This document shows, one piece after another, positions 18,835-30,024 of a stretch of DNA of 64,000 nt. Positions within the stretch are counted from its first letter, which is position 1, and each line of letters starts with the position of its first letter. Source of the DNA: Candidatus Competibacter phosphatis (lineage in GTDB: Bacteria; Pseudomonadota; Gammaproteobacteria; Competibacterales; Competibacteraceae). The position numbers were made by a program, and so were the translations under genes. The stretch covers positions 1-64,000 of the forward strand of contig NZ_SPMZ01000009.1 in assembly GCF_012939995.1 (NCBI RefSeq), in the 5' to 3' direction. The notes below the pieces were generated by a model. The model searched no databases. It was not told the origin of the DNA and was given only the letters and a program-made list of their open reading frames with translations.

Positions 18835-19140
18835 CTAACCCTTCAGCGTATCAAGGTCGGCGACGTTGATGGTACGGCGGTTGCGGAACAGCACCACCAG
18901 GATGGCCAAGCCGATAGCCGACTCAGCCGCCGCCACCGTCAAAATGAAAAAGACGAAGACCTGGCCGGTGGTATCGCCGAGAAACCTTGAAAAAGCGATG
19001 AAATTAAAATTCACCGCCAGCAGCATCAACTCGATCGACATCAGCAGGATAATGACGTTCTTCCGGTTCAGAAAAATGCCGGCCACGCTGAGACAAAAGA
19101 GGATCGCCCCCAGCACGAGATAATCAGTCAGCGCGATCAT
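18835..19140 (-). CDS. nuoK: NADH-quinone oxidoreductase subunit K
   Basis: NuoK is a three-helix membrane subunit of complex I (101 aa). The two conserved Glu residues of the family lie in [17 protein letters not shown] and [14 protein letters not shown]. Only four bases separate it from nuoL. About 100 bases without a gene separate it from nuoJ, an unusually large gap for this operon; I see no further reading frame there. Confidence 0.94.
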   Translation of the reverse strand: MIALTDYLVLGAILFCLSVAGIFLNRKNVIILLMSIELMLLAVNFNFIAFSRFLGDTTGQVFVFFILTVAAAESAIGLAILVVLFRNRRTINVADLDTLKG

Positions 19141-19239
19141 CTATCCCCCGCCTTGTATTTTTGAAATGGGTGAAAATAGGTCAGACAACTGAGCGGGTAC
19201 ACGGGCGACACCGGATCTCCCCGCCAAAAAACCACACTA

Positions 19240-19842
19240 CTACTTCTTCTCCGGCGCCATGCGCACCAACCTCACCCGGTTGTCGCGCGACGATACCCGA
19301 ACCTGCTGGCCAGGATCTTGGGACTTGGTTCCCTCGCGACGACGCATCGTCAGCGAGATGGCGGCAATGATCGCGACCAGCAAAATCACGGATGCGATTT
19401 CGAACGGATAGACGTAGAAAGTGTATAAGACACTGCCCAGTTCCTTGGTATTGCTGTAATCGGCCGTGTGCGAAATCAGATGGTACTGCTCGGTGGTAAA
19501 GTAGCCGGATCCGACCACCAACCCCATTTCGATCACGATCAACAACGCCACCGTCGCGCCGACCGGCAAGTACTTGATGAAACCCTCTCGCACTGGGTCG
19601 ACATTGAGATCCAGCATCATGACCACGAACAGGAACAGCACCATGACCGCGCCCACATAGACCAGCACCAAAGTGATGGCCAGGAACTCGGCCTCAATCA
19701 GCAACCACAGGGCAGCGCTGGTAAAAAAGGCCAGCACCAGGAACAACGCGGCATGTACCGGGTTCCGGACCGTGATCACCCGCACCGCCGCGAATACCAG
19801 GATCAGCGCGAAGACGTAGAACAGAAACTTTTCAAATCCCAT
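19240..19842 (-). CDS. nuoJ: NADH-quinone oxidoreductase subunit J
   Basis: NuoJ is a five-helix membrane subunit of complex I (200 aa). It begins MGFEKFLFYVFALILVFAAV and contains the conserved YVGAVMVLFLFVVMMLDLN around residue 60, where the mobile pi-bulge helix of the coupling region lies. The C-terminal 30 residues are polar and basic. The frame is intact. Confidence 0.94.
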   Translation of the reverse strand: MGFEKFLFYVFALILVFAAVRVITVRNPVHAALFLVLAFFTSAALWLLIEAEFLAITLVLVYVGAVMVLFLFVVMMLDLNVDPVREGFIKYLPVGATVALLIVIEMGLVVGSGYFTTEQYHLISHTADYSNTKELGSVLYTFYVYPFEIASVILLVAIIAAISLTMRRREGTKSQDPGQQVRVSSRDNRVRLVRMAPEKK

Positions 19843-19885
19843 GAGCGAACCTGTCTTCTTCTTTGCTTAGGCAAGTGGGAGTCGG

Positions 19886-20383
19886 CTAGCGATAGGCCGC
19901 GTCGGCGGCCCGATCGGCGGCGATTTGCGCTTCCCAGCGGTCGCCGTGAGCAAGCAACTTCTCCTTGGTCATGATGTGCTCGCCACGCTTCTCAAAATGG
20001 TAATCGAATACCCGGGTCTCCACGATCGAGTCCACTGGGCAGGCCTCTTCGCAAAACCCGCAAAAAATACACTTGAATAGATCGATATCGTAACGGGTGG
20101 TGCGGCGGGTGCCGTCCTCTCGTTGCTCGGACTCGATGGTAATCGCCAACGCCGGGCAGACCGCCTCGCACAACTTGCAGGCAATACAGCGTTCTTCACC
20201 GTTGGGATAACGGCGAAGCGCATGCAGGCCGCGGAAGCGCGGCGACAGCGGGGTACGCTCCTCGGGATACTGCACCGTGATCTTTTTGGCAAACAGATAA
20301 CGGCCGGTGACTCCCAAGCCGAGCAATAGCTCCCACAGCACAAAACTCTTGAAATAGTGCCGAAGGGTGTTGAGGGTATTCAT
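19886..20383 (-). CDS. nuoI: NADH-quinone oxidoreductase subunit I (two 4Fe-4S)
   Basis: NuoI is the peripheral-arm subunit that carries clusters N6a and N6b next to the membrane. Both ferredoxin motifs are complete: [13 protein letters not shown] near residue 62 and [16 protein letters not shown] near residue 101. The 165 aa length and the N-terminal membrane-contact helix ([17 protein letters not shown]) are normal. It starts 12 bases after nuoH. Confidence 0.96.
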   Translation of the reverse strand: MNTLNTLRHYFKSFVLWELLLGLGVTGRYLFAKKITVQYPEERTPLSPRFRGLHALRRYPNGEERCIACKLCEAVCPALAITIESEQREDGTRRTTRYDIDLFKCIFCGFCEEACPVDSIVETRVFDYHFEKRGEHIMTKEKLLAHGDRWEAQIAADRAADAAYR

Positions 20384-20395
20384 CGCTTTCTCCGC

Positions 20396-21418
20396 TCAAT
20401 CGAACCACGGGCCAACCTGCGCCAACACACCCAATCCAATCACCAGCAACCAAACCAGCGTCACCGGGATAAAGACCTTCCAACCCAAGCGCATGATCTG
20501 ATCGTAGCGATAGCGCGGGAAGGTGGCGCGGAACCACAGGAAAAACAGCAGCAGGACCGAAATCTTGATCACCAGCCAAAGCGCGCCGGGCACGAAAGAG
20601 AACAATTCGCCGAGCACCGGGATACCCTCGAACGGCGACAGCCATCCACCCAGAAACAGGGTGGATGCCAACGCCGACACCAGGATCATGTTGGCGTATT
20701 CCGCCAGAAAGAAAACCGCGAAGGCCATGCCGGAATAATCCACATGGAACCCGGCCACGATCTCCGATTCGCCCTCGGCCACATCGAAGGGAGCGCGGTT
20801 GGTCTCGGCCACGCCGGAGATGAAGTACACAAGGAACAAGGGCAACAGCGGCAACCAATACCAGTGCAACAGACTGCCCTGCTGGGCCAGCACAATCTGA
20901 TTGAGATTGAGGCTGCCGGCGGCCATCAGCACGCCGACCAAGGCGAAACCCATGGCGATTTCATAGGAGACGATCTGGGCCGCCGAGCGCATCGCGCCCA
21001 GGAAAGCGTATTTGGAATTCGAGGACCAACCGGCGATGATCACACCGTACACACCGAGTGACGTCAAGGAAAGCAGGTAAAGCAAGCCGGCGTCCAAATG
21101 GGAAATCTGCATGCCATCGCCGAAGGGGATCACCGCCCAAGCCGCCAGCGCCGGCCCGAACGCAGTCACCGGCGCCAGCAGGAACAGGAATCGATCGGCG
21201 CGGGTGGGGATAATGATCTCCTTGAACATCAGCTTCATGGCATCGGCGATGGGCTGCAACCACCCCTTGGGACCAACCCGGTTCGGACCGATCCGAACTT
21301 GCATGTAGCCAATGACCTTGCGCTCGGCGAAAGTTAGATACGCCACCCCTAGCAACAGAGGTGCCAGCAGGGCGACGATTTTCAGCAGGATAATAACGAG
21401 CGTCAGCAGCGTTTCCAC
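20396..21418 (-). CDS. nuoH: NADH-quinone oxidoreductase subunit H
   Basis: NuoH forms the quinone-binding chamber at the junction of the complex I arms. The 340 aa include [20 protein letters not shown], the signature of the family, and [21 protein letters not shown] chose the GTG at 21418 ([12 protein letters not shown]) because AGGA lies about ten bases upstream and the homologous sequence begins here, 19 bases after the nuoG stop. The longer open frame to 21619 overlaps nuoG and is not like NuoH. Confidence 0.94.
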   Translation of the reverse strand: METLLTLVIILLKIVALLAPLLLGVAYLTFAERKVIGYMQVRIGPNRVGPKGWLQPIADAMKLMFKEIIIPTRADRFLFLLAPVTAFGPALAAWAVIPFGDGMQISHLDAGLLYLLSLTSLGVYGVIIAGWSSNSKYAFLGAMRSAAQIVSYEIAMGFALVGVLMAAGSLNLNQIVLAQQGSLLHWYWLPLLPLFLVYFISGVAETNRAPFDVAEGESEIVAGFHVDYSGMAFAVFFLAEYANMILVSALASTLFLGGWLSPFEGIPVLGELFSFVPGALWLVIKISVLLLFFLWFRATFPRYRYDQIMRLGWKVFIPVTLVWLLVIGLGVLAQVGPWFD

Positions 21419-21437
21419 GATCCAGGATTCCTTGTTG

Positions 21438-23798
21438 TTATTGGATAGCCACCGGGCCAACCGCCGGACCGAGTGCCACGCTGGCGTACAATCCCGCCGG
21501 AATCCAGGCACAACCCTTGGGCACGCTTTCATCCAATACCAGCGGTAGGTCGACCGCCGCGCCGTTCTGGCGTACCTGGACTTGTTCGCGCTCGGCCACG
21601 CCCAGATCCCGCGCCACATCTGGATGCAGCCGCACCTCGACCGGCCGCACCAGCGGGCTTAGTTGCAGAGATCGCGCACGCCGGACCAACGAATCAGCGG
21701 CATAAATCGGCACTTCCGCTACCCGATATAACCCTTCGGACTTGAAGGGGACCAAGGATTTACCGGAATCCAACGTATTGTCAGGCTGAACCCGAGTACA
21801 GGCATTCTCAGCTTCGGCTCGTATTTCTTCGGAACTGACGTAATCGAAACCGGCCACGCCAGCCAGATTGCCCAAAACCCGCAGCACTTTCCAGGCGGGT
21901 CTTGCCTCGCCAAACGGTTTGCTGGCTCCCGAAAAACTCTGCCAGAGACCTTCGGCATTGACATAACTACCGGAAGTTTCAGCGAAAGTAGCCACCGGCA
22001 AAACGACATGAGCATAAGTCTTACTGGCGGCACTGGCGAACGGACTGAGCGACACCACCCATTCAGCCGCTTGCAGGGCCTTCAGCGCCGCGGCGCCATC
22101 CCAGCAATCCAATTCCGGCTCCACTCCCAGCAGCACATAAGCTTTGCGGGGTGCCTCCAACATCGACCGCGTATCCAGACCCACCGTTGGTGCCGACGCC
22201 CCCCCTGGCAAGCGATGCGGCAGCGCGCCGGCCAGCCACCCACCTGCCGAGTTGGCGGCTTCGGGCAGATACCCCAGGCGCGCACCACTGCAAGCAGCCA
22301 CGAAGCTGGCCAACGCCCGCAGTTGCGCGAAGGCTGGATGGGCGACGGCCAGATTGCCCAGTAGCACGGTGGCGGGCGCCTGATTGACCAGATGCTCGGC
22401 AATGGCGCGCTCGGTTTCCCCGGCGGACACGCCGCCGGCTAGGGCAGCGAGTTCCGTCGGCAGGTCCTGGCCTTTCAATTCCGCGACCGCCAGCGCCACG
22501 CCAACCAACGCCGCCACCATGCCGGCGGGATCGGCGATCACTTTGGCGGCGACTGGGAAAAGAAACTCAAAGTCACGGGGATTGATCAACAGGATTCGAC
22601 CACCCGCCAACGCCGCCTTGCGCAAGCGATGGCCAGCCAGCGGTTGTTCCATCCGTACGTTGGAGCCAATCAGCAACGCCGCTCCGACCTTCTCCAAGTC
22701 CGCCAGCTCCTGCCCCAGCCAAGGGAATACCGGCGCCGCGTCCTGATCGCTGAAATCGGCCTGCCGCAGCCGGTGGTCGATATTCGCCACACCCAAGCCA
22801 CGCGCCAGCTTCTGCGCCAGATACAATTCCTCCACGGTGGCGGTCGGCGACAACAGGAATCCAACCGCTTCGGCACCATGCTGGGCGATCACCTCCCGCA
22901 AACCCTTGCTCGCCGTTTCCAAGGCCACTTCCCAATCGGCTTCCCCGCCTTTTACCCAAGGACGGACCAAGCGATCATCGCTGTAAATGCCTTCATAGCT
23001 GAATCGGTCGCGATCGGAAATCCAGGTTTCGTTGATTGCCTCGTTCTCGCGCGGCACCACCCGCATGACTTGACCACGCAAGGTGTGAATGAAGATATTG
23101 GACCCGACGGAATCGTGCGGCGCGATGGCGGGATGCTGCACATATTCCCAGGAACGCCCCCGGTAGCGGGACGGCTTGGCGGTCAGCGCGCCCACCGGAC
23201 ATAGATCGATGACGTTGCCGGACAGTTCCGAACCGACGCTATGAGCCACGTAGGTACCGATTTCCACGGATTCGCCTCGCCCGGTGGCGCCCAATTCGCG
23301 CAGGCCGGCGACTTCCTCGCCAAAACGCACACAGCGAGTGCAGTGAATGCAGCGTGTCATGTCGGTGGCGATCAATGGCCCGATGTTCTTGTCCCTGACC
23401 ACCCGTTTGCGTTCGGCGAACCGCGATACATCGGCACCGTAGCCCAGCGCCATGTCTTGCAATTCGCATTCGCCACCCTGGTCGCAAATCGGGCAATCCA
23501 GCGGATGGTTGATCAGCAAGAACTCCATGGTGCCCTTTTGCGCGGCGAGCGCTTTGGGCGACTCGGTATAGACTTTCATGCCTTCCATCACCGGCGTGGC
23601 GCACGCGGGCAAGGGCTTGGGCGCCTTCTCCACCTCGACGAGGCACATCCGACAATTCGCGGCAACGGACAGCTTCTTGTGATAGCAAAAACGGGGGATG
23701 GCAATACCCGCCGCATCGGTGATTTCGATGAGCATCGCGCCTTTACGCGCCTTCAGCGGGATGCCGTTGACTTCGATGTTGACCTGTTCCTCGCTCAT
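21438..23798 (-). CDS. nuoG: NADH-quinone oxidoreductase subunit G
   Basis: NuoG is the large iron-sulfur subunit of the complex I peripheral arm (786 aa), with a molybdopterin-oxidoreductase fold that has lost its cofactor. The N-terminal 2Fe-2S and 4Fe-4S ligands are seen in [26 protein letters not shown], and [13 protein letters not shown]. The C-terminal half, from about residue 220, is less conserved, as usual. It lies 37 bases after nuoF. Confidence 0.95.
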   Translation of the reverse strand: MSEEQVNIEVNGIPLKARKGAMLIEITDAAGIAIPRFCYHKKLSVAANCRMCLVEVEKAPKPLPACATPVMEGMKVYTESPKALAAQKGTMEFLLINHPLDCPICDQGGECELQDMALGYGADVSRFAERKRVVRDKNIGPLIATDMTRCIHCTRCVRFGEEVAGLRELGATGRGESVEIGTYVAHSVGSELSGNVIDLCPVGALTAKPSRYRGRSWEYVQHPAIAPHDSVGSNIFIHTLRGQVMRVVPRENEAINETWISDRDRFSYEGIYSDDRLVRPWVKGGEADWEVALETASKGLREVIAQHGAEAVGFLLSPTATVEELYLAQKLARGLGVANIDHRLRQADFSDQDAAPVFPWLGQELADLEKVGAALLIGSNVRMEQPLAGHRLRKAALAGGRILLINPRDFEFLFPVAAKVIADPAGMVAALVGVALAVAELKGQDLPTELAALAGGVSAGETERAIAEHLVNQAPATVLLGNLAVAHPAFAQLRALASFVAACSGARLGYLPEAANSAGGWLAGALPHRLPGGASAPTVGLDTRSMLEAPRKAYVLLGVEPELDCWDGAAALKALQAAEWVVSLSPFASAASKTYAHVVLPVATFAETSGSYVNAEGLWQSFSGASKPFGEARPAWKVLRVLGNLAGVAGFDYVSSEEIRAEAENACTRVQPDNTLDSGKSLVPFKSEGLYRVAEVPIYAADSLVRRARSLQLSPLVRPVEVRLHPDVARDLGVAEREQVQVRQNGAAVDLPLVLDESVPKGCAWIPAGLYASVALGPAVGPVAIQ

Positions 23799-23835
23799 CT
23801 CTTATCCACTGCAACCGTGTTATGGATTTTGTGGC

Positions 23836-25128
23836 TCAGGCGGCCAACGCCGTCGCGCCGGCGATCATGCTGCGCTTGTGCTCGATGTAGTAGGCAAATT
23901 CGTGGCGGTAGTGTTTGACGAAGCTGCGCACCGGCATGGCCGCGGCATCGCCCAGAGCGCAGATGGTGCGTCCTTCGATTCGGCTGGCCACGCTGTCCAG
24001 CAACTCCAGATCCTCGGGGCGACCCTTGCCTTCGACGATGCGGGTCACCATCCGGTACAGCCAGCCGGTGCCTTCGCGGCATGGAGTACATTGGCCACAG
24101 GACTCGGAGTAGTAGAATCGGGAAACACGCTGCAGCACCCGCACCATATCCGTGGTTTCGTCCATCACGATCACCGCGCCCGAACCCAGCATCGAGCCCG
24201 CCTTGACCACGGAATCGTAATCCATGTTGGCCTTCATCATGACCTCGCCCGGCACCACCGGCACCGAGGAGCCGCCTGGAATCACCGCCTTGAGCCGACG
24301 CCCCTTCCAGATTCCGCCGGCCATGGCCAGCAGATCGGCAAAGGGCGTTCCCAGGGCGATTTCGAAGTTGCCCGGTTTGTCGACGTGGCCAGAGACCGAG
24401 AAGATCTTGGTACCTCCGGCATTGGCGGTACCAAGCCCGGCAAACCACTCACCGCCGTTGCGGATGATCGACGGCACCGAGGAAAACGATTCGGTGTTGT
24501 TGATGGTGGTCGGCCGGCCGTAGAGGCCGTAGTTAGCCGGAAACGGCGGCTTGAAGCGCGGTTGGCCCTTTTTGCCCTCCAGCGATTCCAGCAGGGCGGT
24601 TTCCTCGCCACAGATATACGCACCGGCGCCCAGAGTTGGGTACAGATCGAAATCGATGCCGCTGCCCTGGATGTTTTTACCTAGCAATCCGGCGGCGTAG
24701 GCTTCCTTGACCGCGTTTTCGAAACGCTGGTAGGGTTCGTCCAGGAATTCACCGCGCATATAGTTATAGCCGACCGTGGAACCGGTGGCGAAACCGGCGA
24801 TCGCCATACCTTCGACCAGGGCATGAGGGTTGAATCGTAGGATATCGCGATCCTTGCAGGTGCCCGGTTCGGACTCATCGGAATTGCAAACCACATACTT
24901 TTGGACGGGTGCGTTGCGCGGCATGAAGGTCCATTTCAGGCCGGTCGGGAACCCCGCGCCGCCGCGACCACGCAGACCGGATTTCTTGACCTCGTCGATC
25001 ACCTGCTCGAATGTCAGTTGTCCGGCAAGAATCTTCTTCCAAGCCTCATAACCACCCAAGCCAGTGTAAGTCTCGATCGACCACGGCCGGTCCAAACCGA
25101 GCGTCCGGTAACAAACCTCATTGGCCAT
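23836..25128 (-). CDS. nuoF: NADH-quinone oxidoreductase subunit F (NADH/FMN-binding)
   Basis: NuoF oxidises NADH, using FMN and cluster N3. Seen are [13 protein letters not shown] (NADH site, near residue 60), [14 protein letters not shown] and [19 protein letters not shown] (FMN region). The cluster ligands are in [15 protein letters not shown] with a later Cys in TICALGD. Its 430 aa are complete. Its start is six bases from the corrected nuoE stop. Confidence 0.96.
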   Translation of the reverse strand: MANEVCYRTLGLDRPWSIETYTGLGGYEAWKKILAGQLTFEQVIDEVKKSGLRGRGGAGFPTGLKWTFMPRNAPVQKYVVCNSDESEPGTCKDRDILRFNPHALVEGMAIAGFATGSTVGYNYMRGEFLDEPYQRFENAVKEAYAAGLLGKNIQGSGIDFDLYPTLGAGAYICGEETALLESLEGKKGQPRFKPPFPANYGLYGRPTTINNTESFSSVPSIIRNGGEWFAGLGTANAGGTKIFSVSGHVDKPGNFEIALGTPFADLLAMAGGIWKGRRLKAVIPGGSSVPVVPGEVMMKANMDYDSVVKAGSMLGSGAVIVMDETTDMVRVLQRVSRFYYSESCGQCTPCREGTGWLYRMVTRIVEGKGRPEDLELLDSVASRIEGRTICALGDAAAMPVRSFVKHYRHEFAYYIEHKRSMIAGATALAA

Positions 25129-25134
25129 CGCGGT

Positions 25135-25633
25135 TCACTCCAGGCTATCAAGTACCTGATCCACTTTCTCGGGGGTCAGGTGCTCGTAATAAACGTGATC
25201 GACCTGCATCATCGGCGCCCCACAGCATGCCGCCAGACATTCTTCTTCCCGCTTCAGAAAAAAACTTGCCATCCGTCGTGCTTTCGCCCAGTCGAATACC
25301 TAGTTTCTTCTCGATATGCGCCAGGATGGCATCGCCCCCACGCAACATACAGGAAATATTGGTGCAAACCGAAATGCTGTGTCGACCAACTGGTTTCAAT
25401 TCGAACATCGAATAAAAGGTCGCCACCTCATAGACGGCGATCGGCGGCATCTCCAGATATTCGGCCACCGCATCCATCAATTCAGTGGTGAGATAGCCGC
25501 CATTCTCGTGCTGGACCTCGCGCAGAGCCGCCAATACGGCGGACTGTTTCCGATCGGCGGGATAGCGGGTAACCCATTCATCGATTTCCGCGCGGGCATG
25601 AGCGGACAACAAATCACTCTTAGGTGCGCTCAT
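25135..25633 (-). CDS. nuoE: NADH-quinone oxidoreductase subunit E, frame broken by one extra base
   Basis: NuoE carries the 2Fe-2S cluster N1a of complex I. The written frame holds the first two ligands (CTNISC) but leaves the frame in a seven-T run on the coding strand (25258-25264), ending at 25148. With one T removed it reads GKFFLKREEECLAACCGAPM and ends VDQVLDSLE at 25135. This restores the second ligand pair (CLAAC), giving a protein of 165 residues. The length of 499 bases is 3n+1. Without the correction the cluster could not form, so error or slippage is more likely than loss. The start overlaps the nuoD stop as TGATG. Confidence 0.88.
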
Positions 25634-26892
25634 CAGCGGTCGACCTCCCCAAACACGATATCCTGGGTACCAATGACGGCGACGACGTCGGCCAGCATGT
25701 GGCCGCGAGTCATCTCATCCATGGAGGACAAATGGGCGAAACCCGCCGCCCGAACCTTGAGCCGGTAAGGCTTGTTGGCGCCGTCGGAAATCAGGTAGAC
25801 CCCATACTCGCCCTTGGGATGCTCGGTCGCCACGTAAACCTCGCCCTCGGGCACGCAGTAGCCTTCGGTGAAGAGTTTGAAATGATGAATCAGCGCCTCC
25901 ATATCCTCTTTCATCTTCTCCCGTGGTGGTGGCGCGACCTTGTGGTCATCCAATATCACCGGACCGGGGTTTTCCTTCAGCCATTGCATGCACTGTTTGA
26001 TGATGCGATTGGATTGGCGCATCTCCTCGACCCGCACCAGATAGCGATCATAGCAGTCGCCGTTGACGCCAACCGGAATGTCGAAATCCATCTGATCGTA
26101 GACGTCGTAAGGCTGCTTCTTACGCAAATCCCAAGCGATGCCGGACCCCCGAAGCATGGGACCGGAAAAACCCAGTTGCAAGGCACGTTCGGGAGTCACC
26201 ACGCCGATACCGACCGTCCGCTGCTTCCAGATGCGGTTGTCGGTCAGCAGGGTTTCATACTCGTCCACACGACCGGGAAAACGCTCGGTAAAGGCTTCGA
26301 TGAAATCCAGTAATGATCCTTGGCGTGTGGCGTTCCGCGCATCCACATCTTTCTTGCTGTGGCACTTGGAATGCTCGTACTCGTACTTGGGTATCGCATT
26401 CGGCAGATCGCGATAAACACCACCGGGCCGGAAATAGGTTGCGTGAAACCGCGCCCCGGATACCGCTTCGTAGCAATCCAGCAAATCTTCCCGCTCGCGG
26501 AAAGCGTAAATGAACATGGTCATGGCACCGATATCCAGACCATGCGCGCCGATCCACAACAAGTGATTGAGAATTCGCGTTATTTCCGCGTACATGACCC
26601 GAATATATTGGGCTCGCGGCGGTGGCTGGATACCCAACAGCTTTTCGACGGCCAGTACGTAACCATGCTCGTTGCTCATCGCCGACATGTAGTCGAGCCG
26701 ATCCATGTAACCAATGCTCTGGTTGAACGGCTTGCTCTCCGCCAGCTTTTCGGTCCCGCGATGCAACAGGCCGATATGCGGATCGGCGCGCTGCACTACT
26801 TCGCCATCCATCTCCAGCACTAGGCGCAGCACGCCATGGGCGGCCGGATGCTGCGGCCCAAAGTTCAAAGTGTAATTGCGAATCTCAGGCAT
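25633..26892 (-). CDS. nuoD: NADH-quinone oxidoreductase subunit D
   Basis: NuoD is the 49-kDa-type subunit that lines the quinone site (419 aa). It begins [20 protein letters not shown] with the conserved His of the quinone site. It also has [11 protein letters not shown] and [20 protein letters not shown]. It ends in FGEVDR, the usual C-terminus with the conserved Arg. It is separate from nuoC, as in most proteobacteria outside the enterics. Confidence 0.96.
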   Translation of the reverse strand: MPEIRNYTLNFGPQHPAAHGVLRLVLEMDGEVVQRADPHIGLLHRGTEKLAESKPFNQSIGYMDRLDYMSAMSNEHGYVLAVEKLLGIQPPPRAQYIRVMYAEITRILNHLLWIGAHGLDIGAMTMFIYAFREREDLLDCYEAVSGARFHATYFRPGGVYRDLPNAIPKYEYEHSKCHSKKDVDARNATRQGSLLDFIEAFTERFPGRVDEYETLLTDNRIWKQRTVGIGVVTPERALQLGFSGPMLRGSGIAWDLRKKQPYDVYDQMDFDIPVGVNGDCYDRYLVRVEEMRQSNRIIKQCMQWLKENPGPVILDDHKVAPPPREKMKEDMEALIHHFKLFTEGYCVPEGEVYVATEHPKGEYGVYLISDGANKPYRLKVRAAGFAHLSSMDEMTRGHMLADVVAVIGTQDIVFGEVDR

Positions 26893-26904
26893 CAGCGGTT
26901 TTCC

Positions 26905-27618
26905 TCAGTGAGACTCGGACAGATAACGGCTGTCATTGCGAATGACGCGGGGCACCAACACGCGCGGTTCGATGCTGACCGGTTCGTACACCACGCGACC
27001 GCGTTCGGGGTCGTAGCGCATTTCGACGTGACCGATCAATGGGAAATCCTTGCGGAACGGATGACCGATAAACCCGTAATCGGTCAGAATGCGCCGCAGG
27101 TCCGGGTGACCTTCGAACACGATGCCGTACAGATCGAACGCCTCGCGCTCGTACCAGTTGGCCGACGCCCACAACGCCACCACCGAGGGTACCACTGGCA
27201 GTTCGTCATCCGGCGCGAATACGCGTGCGCGTAGCCGCTGGTTGCGCGACACCGACAGCAGTTGGTAGACGGCGGCAAAGCGCCCCTTGCCGGAGAACCG
27301 GCGATCGGCAACGACGTGCTGGATGGCTGCGGCGGCACGCCCGGTCGCCCGTTCGACCACCCCACGGCTAAAACCTTTATTGGAGGATTCGCCGGTCGCC
27401 CATTCCACGGCACCGTAAGCCTGATAGTCGACACCGCAAATATCCATGACCTGCTCGAACACAAAATCCGGTTCGTCGCGTAGCGCGGTAAACACTTCGA
27501 TCAGCCTTTCTGGCGGAACTTCGATGGTCACTTCCCCATTATCCAGTTTACATTCCAACAGAATGTCGCCAAACCGGGCTTGGAGTTTTTCCACGAGATT
27601 TTGGAGAGCGTCGGCCAT
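26905..27618 (-). CDS. nuoC: NADH-quinone oxidoreductase subunit C
   Basis: NuoC is the 30-kDa-type subunit of the complex I connecting module (237 aa). The family signature is [20 protein letters not shown], then [19 protein letters not shown]. Residues 85-115 (around [16 protein letters not shown]) look like a local insert compared with shorter homologues. It ends 12 bases before nuoD. Confidence 0.94.
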   Translation of the reverse strand: MADALQNLVEKLQARFGDILLECKLDNGEVTIEVPPERLIEVFTALRDEPDFVFEQVMDICGVDYQAYGAVEWATGESSNKGFSRGVVERATGRAAAAIQHVVADRRFSGKGRFAAVYQLLSVSRNQRLRARVFAPDDELPVVPSVVALWASANWYEREAFDLYGIVFEGHPDLRRILTDYGFIGHPFRKDFPLIGHVEMRYDPERGRVVYEPVSIEPRVLVPRVIRNDSRYLSESH

Positions 27619-27629
27619 GGGGCATTATC

Positions 27630-28106
27630 TCAACGGGCTATGGTATTGGTGCGTCGTATTTTATCGTGTAATTGCAGGATTCCGTACAACAACGCCTCCG
27701 CCGTCGGCGGACAGCCAGGCACGTAAACGTCCACCGGCACGATACGATCACAACCGCGCACCACGGAATAGGAATAGTGATAATAGCCACCTCCATTGGC
27801 GCAAGATCCCATGGAGATCACCCAGCGAGGCTCGGCCATCTGATCGTAAACCTTACGCAAGGCCGGCCCCATTTTGTTGCACAGGGTACCGGCGACGATC
27901 ATCACATCGGATTGGCGAGGACTGGGCCGGAACACAATGCCGAATCGGTCCAGATCGTAGCGAGACGCGCCAGCGTGCATCATCTCCACCGCGCAGCAAG
28001 CCAAACCGAAGGTCATCGGCCACATCGAACCCGTGCGTGCCCAGTTGATCAGTTTGTCGGCCGTGGTGGTCACCACGCCTTTTTCAAGAATACCTTCTAT
28101 TCCCAT
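27630..28106 (-). CDS. nuoB: NADH-quinone oxidoreductase subunit B (4Fe-4S cluster N2)
   Basis: NuoB holds cluster N2, the last electron carrier before quinone. The four ligands are visible: the two adjacent Cys in [10 protein letters not shown], one in [13 protein letters not shown], one in [11 protein letters not shown] chose ATG 28106 ([12 protein letters not shown], 158 aa) because AGGAG lies seven bases upstream. A GTG at 28127 would add seven residues and has no site. The start lies inside the last codons of nuoA, so translation is probably coupled. Confidence 0.95.
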   Translation of the reverse strand: MGIEGILEKGVVTTTADKLINWARTGSMWPMTFGLACCAVEMMHAGASRYDLDRFGIVFRPSPRQSDVMIVAGTLCNKMGPALRKVYDQMAEPRWVISMGSCANGGGYYHYSYSVVRGCDRIVPVDVYVPGCPPTAEALLYGILQLHDKIRRTNTIAR

Positions 28107-28454
28107 TCCAAGGCTCCTTTTTTCCACTCATAAATGAAACCGATCACCAGGATGCCGAGAAAAACTGTCATCGCCGCAAAACCGAACAAGCCGATTTTGT
28201 CGAGCACGACCGCCCAAGGAAACAGAAACGCAATTTCCAGATCGAAGATAATGAAAAGAATTGCCACCAGATAATAGCGGACATCGAATTTCATCCGGCT
28301 ATCTTCGAACGATTCAAAACCACACTCGTAGGCAGACGATTTTTCGCTATCGGGGCGACGTGGTCCGAGGAAAAAAACCGAGGCTGATGGCAATCGTGGC
28401 GATTGCAATGGCGATGACGACGAAAATCAGGACTGGGAGATAATTGGACAACAT
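28097..28454 (-). CDS. nuoA: NADH-quinone oxidoreductase subunit A, frame broken by one extra base
   Basis: NuoA is a three-helix membrane subunit at the coupling region of complex I. From ATG 28454 the frame gives [20 protein letters not shown] and then fails in a seven-T run on the coding strand (28371-28377). With six T it continues [20 protein letters not shown], then [18 protein letters not shown], and ends at 28097, a normal protein of about 118 aa. The length of 358 bases is 3n+1. A gene caller without this correction would start inside and miss the first helix. It is the first gene of the nuo operon. Confidence 0.88.
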
Positions 28455-28755
28455 CAGGATCGCACCTTCGACATGGCGGGCCGGAAGAAAGCGCTGCGGC
28501 AGCTAGTTAGGGTTTTGGATCGGCGACGAAGGTTCCGACAAGCTCAGCGGTACGGTTCCGGAATATTTCGTGGGCGCTATACGCAAGACAGTCGAGGCGT
28601 GTCGCTTATTGTAGTTAAAACGCCGCATGACTCATAAACCTCATGGTGATGGCCGCACTTCATTCCCTAGCGTGAGCCAATAAACAACATCAAGGTGTCC
28701 AGAAATATCGAAAGTATCTTGGCTGCGGTCCTAAGATACTTTCGCCCTGTAATTT
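28455..28755. other. Region between tRNA-Leu and nuoA, no gene seen
   Basis: About 300 bases upstream of nuoA without a convincing reading frame. It holds one strong 12-bp hairpin (28709-28744, listed separately) just after the tRNA-Leu gene. It should also contain the start of nuo transcription, but I cannot fix -35 and -10 boxes with confidence. Confidence 0.6.
28709..28744 (-). terminator. Strong 12-bp hairpin after tRNA-Leu
   Basis: A perfect stem, CGAAAGTATCTT (28709-28720) with AAGATACTTTCG (28733-28744), encloses a 12-base loop. On the minus strand it lies 11 bases after the CCA end of tRNA-Leu and is followed by ATATTTCT. The tail is only partly T-rich, so it may be a terminator for the secG-tRNA transcript or a processing site upstream of nuoA. 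Confidence 0.6.
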
Positions 28756-28840
28756 TGGTACCGATGGCCGGACTCGAACCGGCACGGCTTGCGCCACTAC
28801 CCCCTCAAGATAGCGTGTCTACCAGTTCCACCACATCGGC
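28756..28840 (-). tRNA. tRNA-Leu(GAG)
   Basis: An 85-base class II tRNA with encoded CCA. Acceptor arms GCCGATG and CATCGGT pair (first pair G-U). The D arm has the leucine form GTGGTGGAACTGGTAGACAC. The anticodon stem is CTATC/GGTAG with loop TTGAGGG, which reads anticodon GAG. The T arm contains GGTTCGAGTCC. It lies between secG and nuoA, a widespread proteobacterial position for this gene. Confidence 0.93.
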
Positions 28841-28852
28841 ACGAGCAAGTCG

Positions 28853-29200
28853 TTATTTTCGCGGCAACTGAGGCACATCCGCAGGACCGCCGCCCACATC
28901 GGACCGTGGCTGTGGGGCCTTGGCTTCCTCAACCTGCAACCGTTCGACGACGCTCTTGGGGACACTGGTCTGCGTGGCAAAGTAAGCCAGTGTCAGGCTG
29001 GTCAGAAAGAACACGGTCGCCAACACGGAGGTCGTCCGACTCAGAAAGGACGCGGCACCGCGCGCCCCAAACATCGTCGCGGACGACCCACTACCGAACG
29101 CCGCGCCGGCATCGGCGCCCTTGCCCTGTTGTAGCAGCACCAAGGCGACCAAGGCGACGGCGGCGATGATGTGCGCGACGAGAATCAGAGTGTGCAGCAT
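28853..29200 (-). CDS. secG: Protein-export membrane protein SecG
   Basis: SecG is the accessory subunit of the SecYEG translocon in the inner membrane (115 aa). Two membrane helices are seen ([20 protein letters not shown] and [19 protein letters not shown]). Between them is the conserved loop [20 protein letters not shown], then [14 protein letters not shown]. The Pro-rich tail is typical. It starts nine bases after tpiA and ends 12 bases before tRNA-Leu. Confidence 0.95.
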   Translation of the reverse strand: MLHTLILVAHIIAAVALVALVLLQQGKGADAGAAFGSGSSATMFGARGAASFLSRTTSVLATVFFLTSLTLAYFATQTSVPKSVVERLQVEEAKAPQPRSDVGGGPADVPQLPRK

Positions 29201-29209
29201 GGCGGCAGT

Positions 29210-29962
29210 TTAACAGCCTGCCTTGGCAATCGCCAGAAACTCCTTGGCTTCGAGCGAAGCGCCGCCGATCAAACCTCCGTCGATGTCCGGCATGGCCAGC
29301 AGCTCCGCAGCATTGGCGGCTTTCATGCTGCCGCCGTACAGAATGCAGACCTGGCTCGCCAGCGCCGAATCCAGTTGCGCCAACTTGGCGCGAATGAAGG
29401 CATGGACCTCCTGAGCCTGTCCGGCGGTGGCGGTCCGACCGGTACCGATCGCCCATACCGGCTCGTAGGCAATCACCGCATCGGCAAAACCACTGATGCC
29501 TTCCAGATCCAACACCGCCTTGATTTGCCGTTCGACCACCGCCTCGGTCACCCCCTGCTCGCGTTCCTGCAGAGTCTCTCCGACGCAGAGGATGGGCTTG
29601 AGTCCAATCTTGCGGGCGGTGGCAAACTTCCGCGCGACGATCTCGTCGGTTTCGCCGTACAGGGTGCGCCGCTCCGAGTGACCGACGATGACGTAGTCGC
29701 AATGAAAATCCTGCAACATCGAACCCGCCACCTCTCCGGTGTGCGCCCCCGAAGCATGCTCGGACAGATTCTGCGCGCCCCAGCCGACCGAGGAGTCAGA
29801 CAACTGCTGCTCGACCAGCCCCAAATACACGAATGACGGAAACACCGCCAGTTCGACGGCCGCAACCTCGGCGGCGCCTTCACGAATGCCTTGCAGCAAC
29901 TCGCGAATGCTGTTGGCCGAGCCATTCATTTTCCAGTTTCCAGCCACGAACTTACGGCGCAT
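29210..29962 (-). CDS. tpiA: Triosephosphate isomerase
   Basis: The enzyme interconverts dihydroxyacetone phosphate and glyceraldehyde 3-phosphate in glycolysis, gluconeogenesis and the Calvin cycle. It has 250 aa with the active-site Lys in GNWKMNG (K11), His in IVGHSERR, Glu in [11 protein letters not shown], and the phosphate loop [11 protein letters not shown]. It is complete, and in line with secG. Confidence 0.96.
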   Translation of the reverse strand: MRRKFVAGNWKMNGSANSIRELLQGIREGAAEVAAVELAVFPSFVYLGLVEQQLSDSSVGWGAQNLSEHASGAHTGEVAGSMLQDFHCDYVIVGHSERRTLYGETDEIVARKFATARKIGLKPILCVGETLQEREQGVTEAVVERQIKAVLDLEGISGFADAVIAYEPVWAIGTGRTATAGQAQEVHAFIRAKLAQLDSALASQVCILYGGSMKAANAAELLAMPDIDGGLIGGASLEAKEFLAIAKAGC

Positions 29963-30024
29963 ATCGCTATCTCTCCCACTTTGAAAATCCTAAAGAGTTT
30001 ACGTTTTTTGCCCTCGAAAATCAA

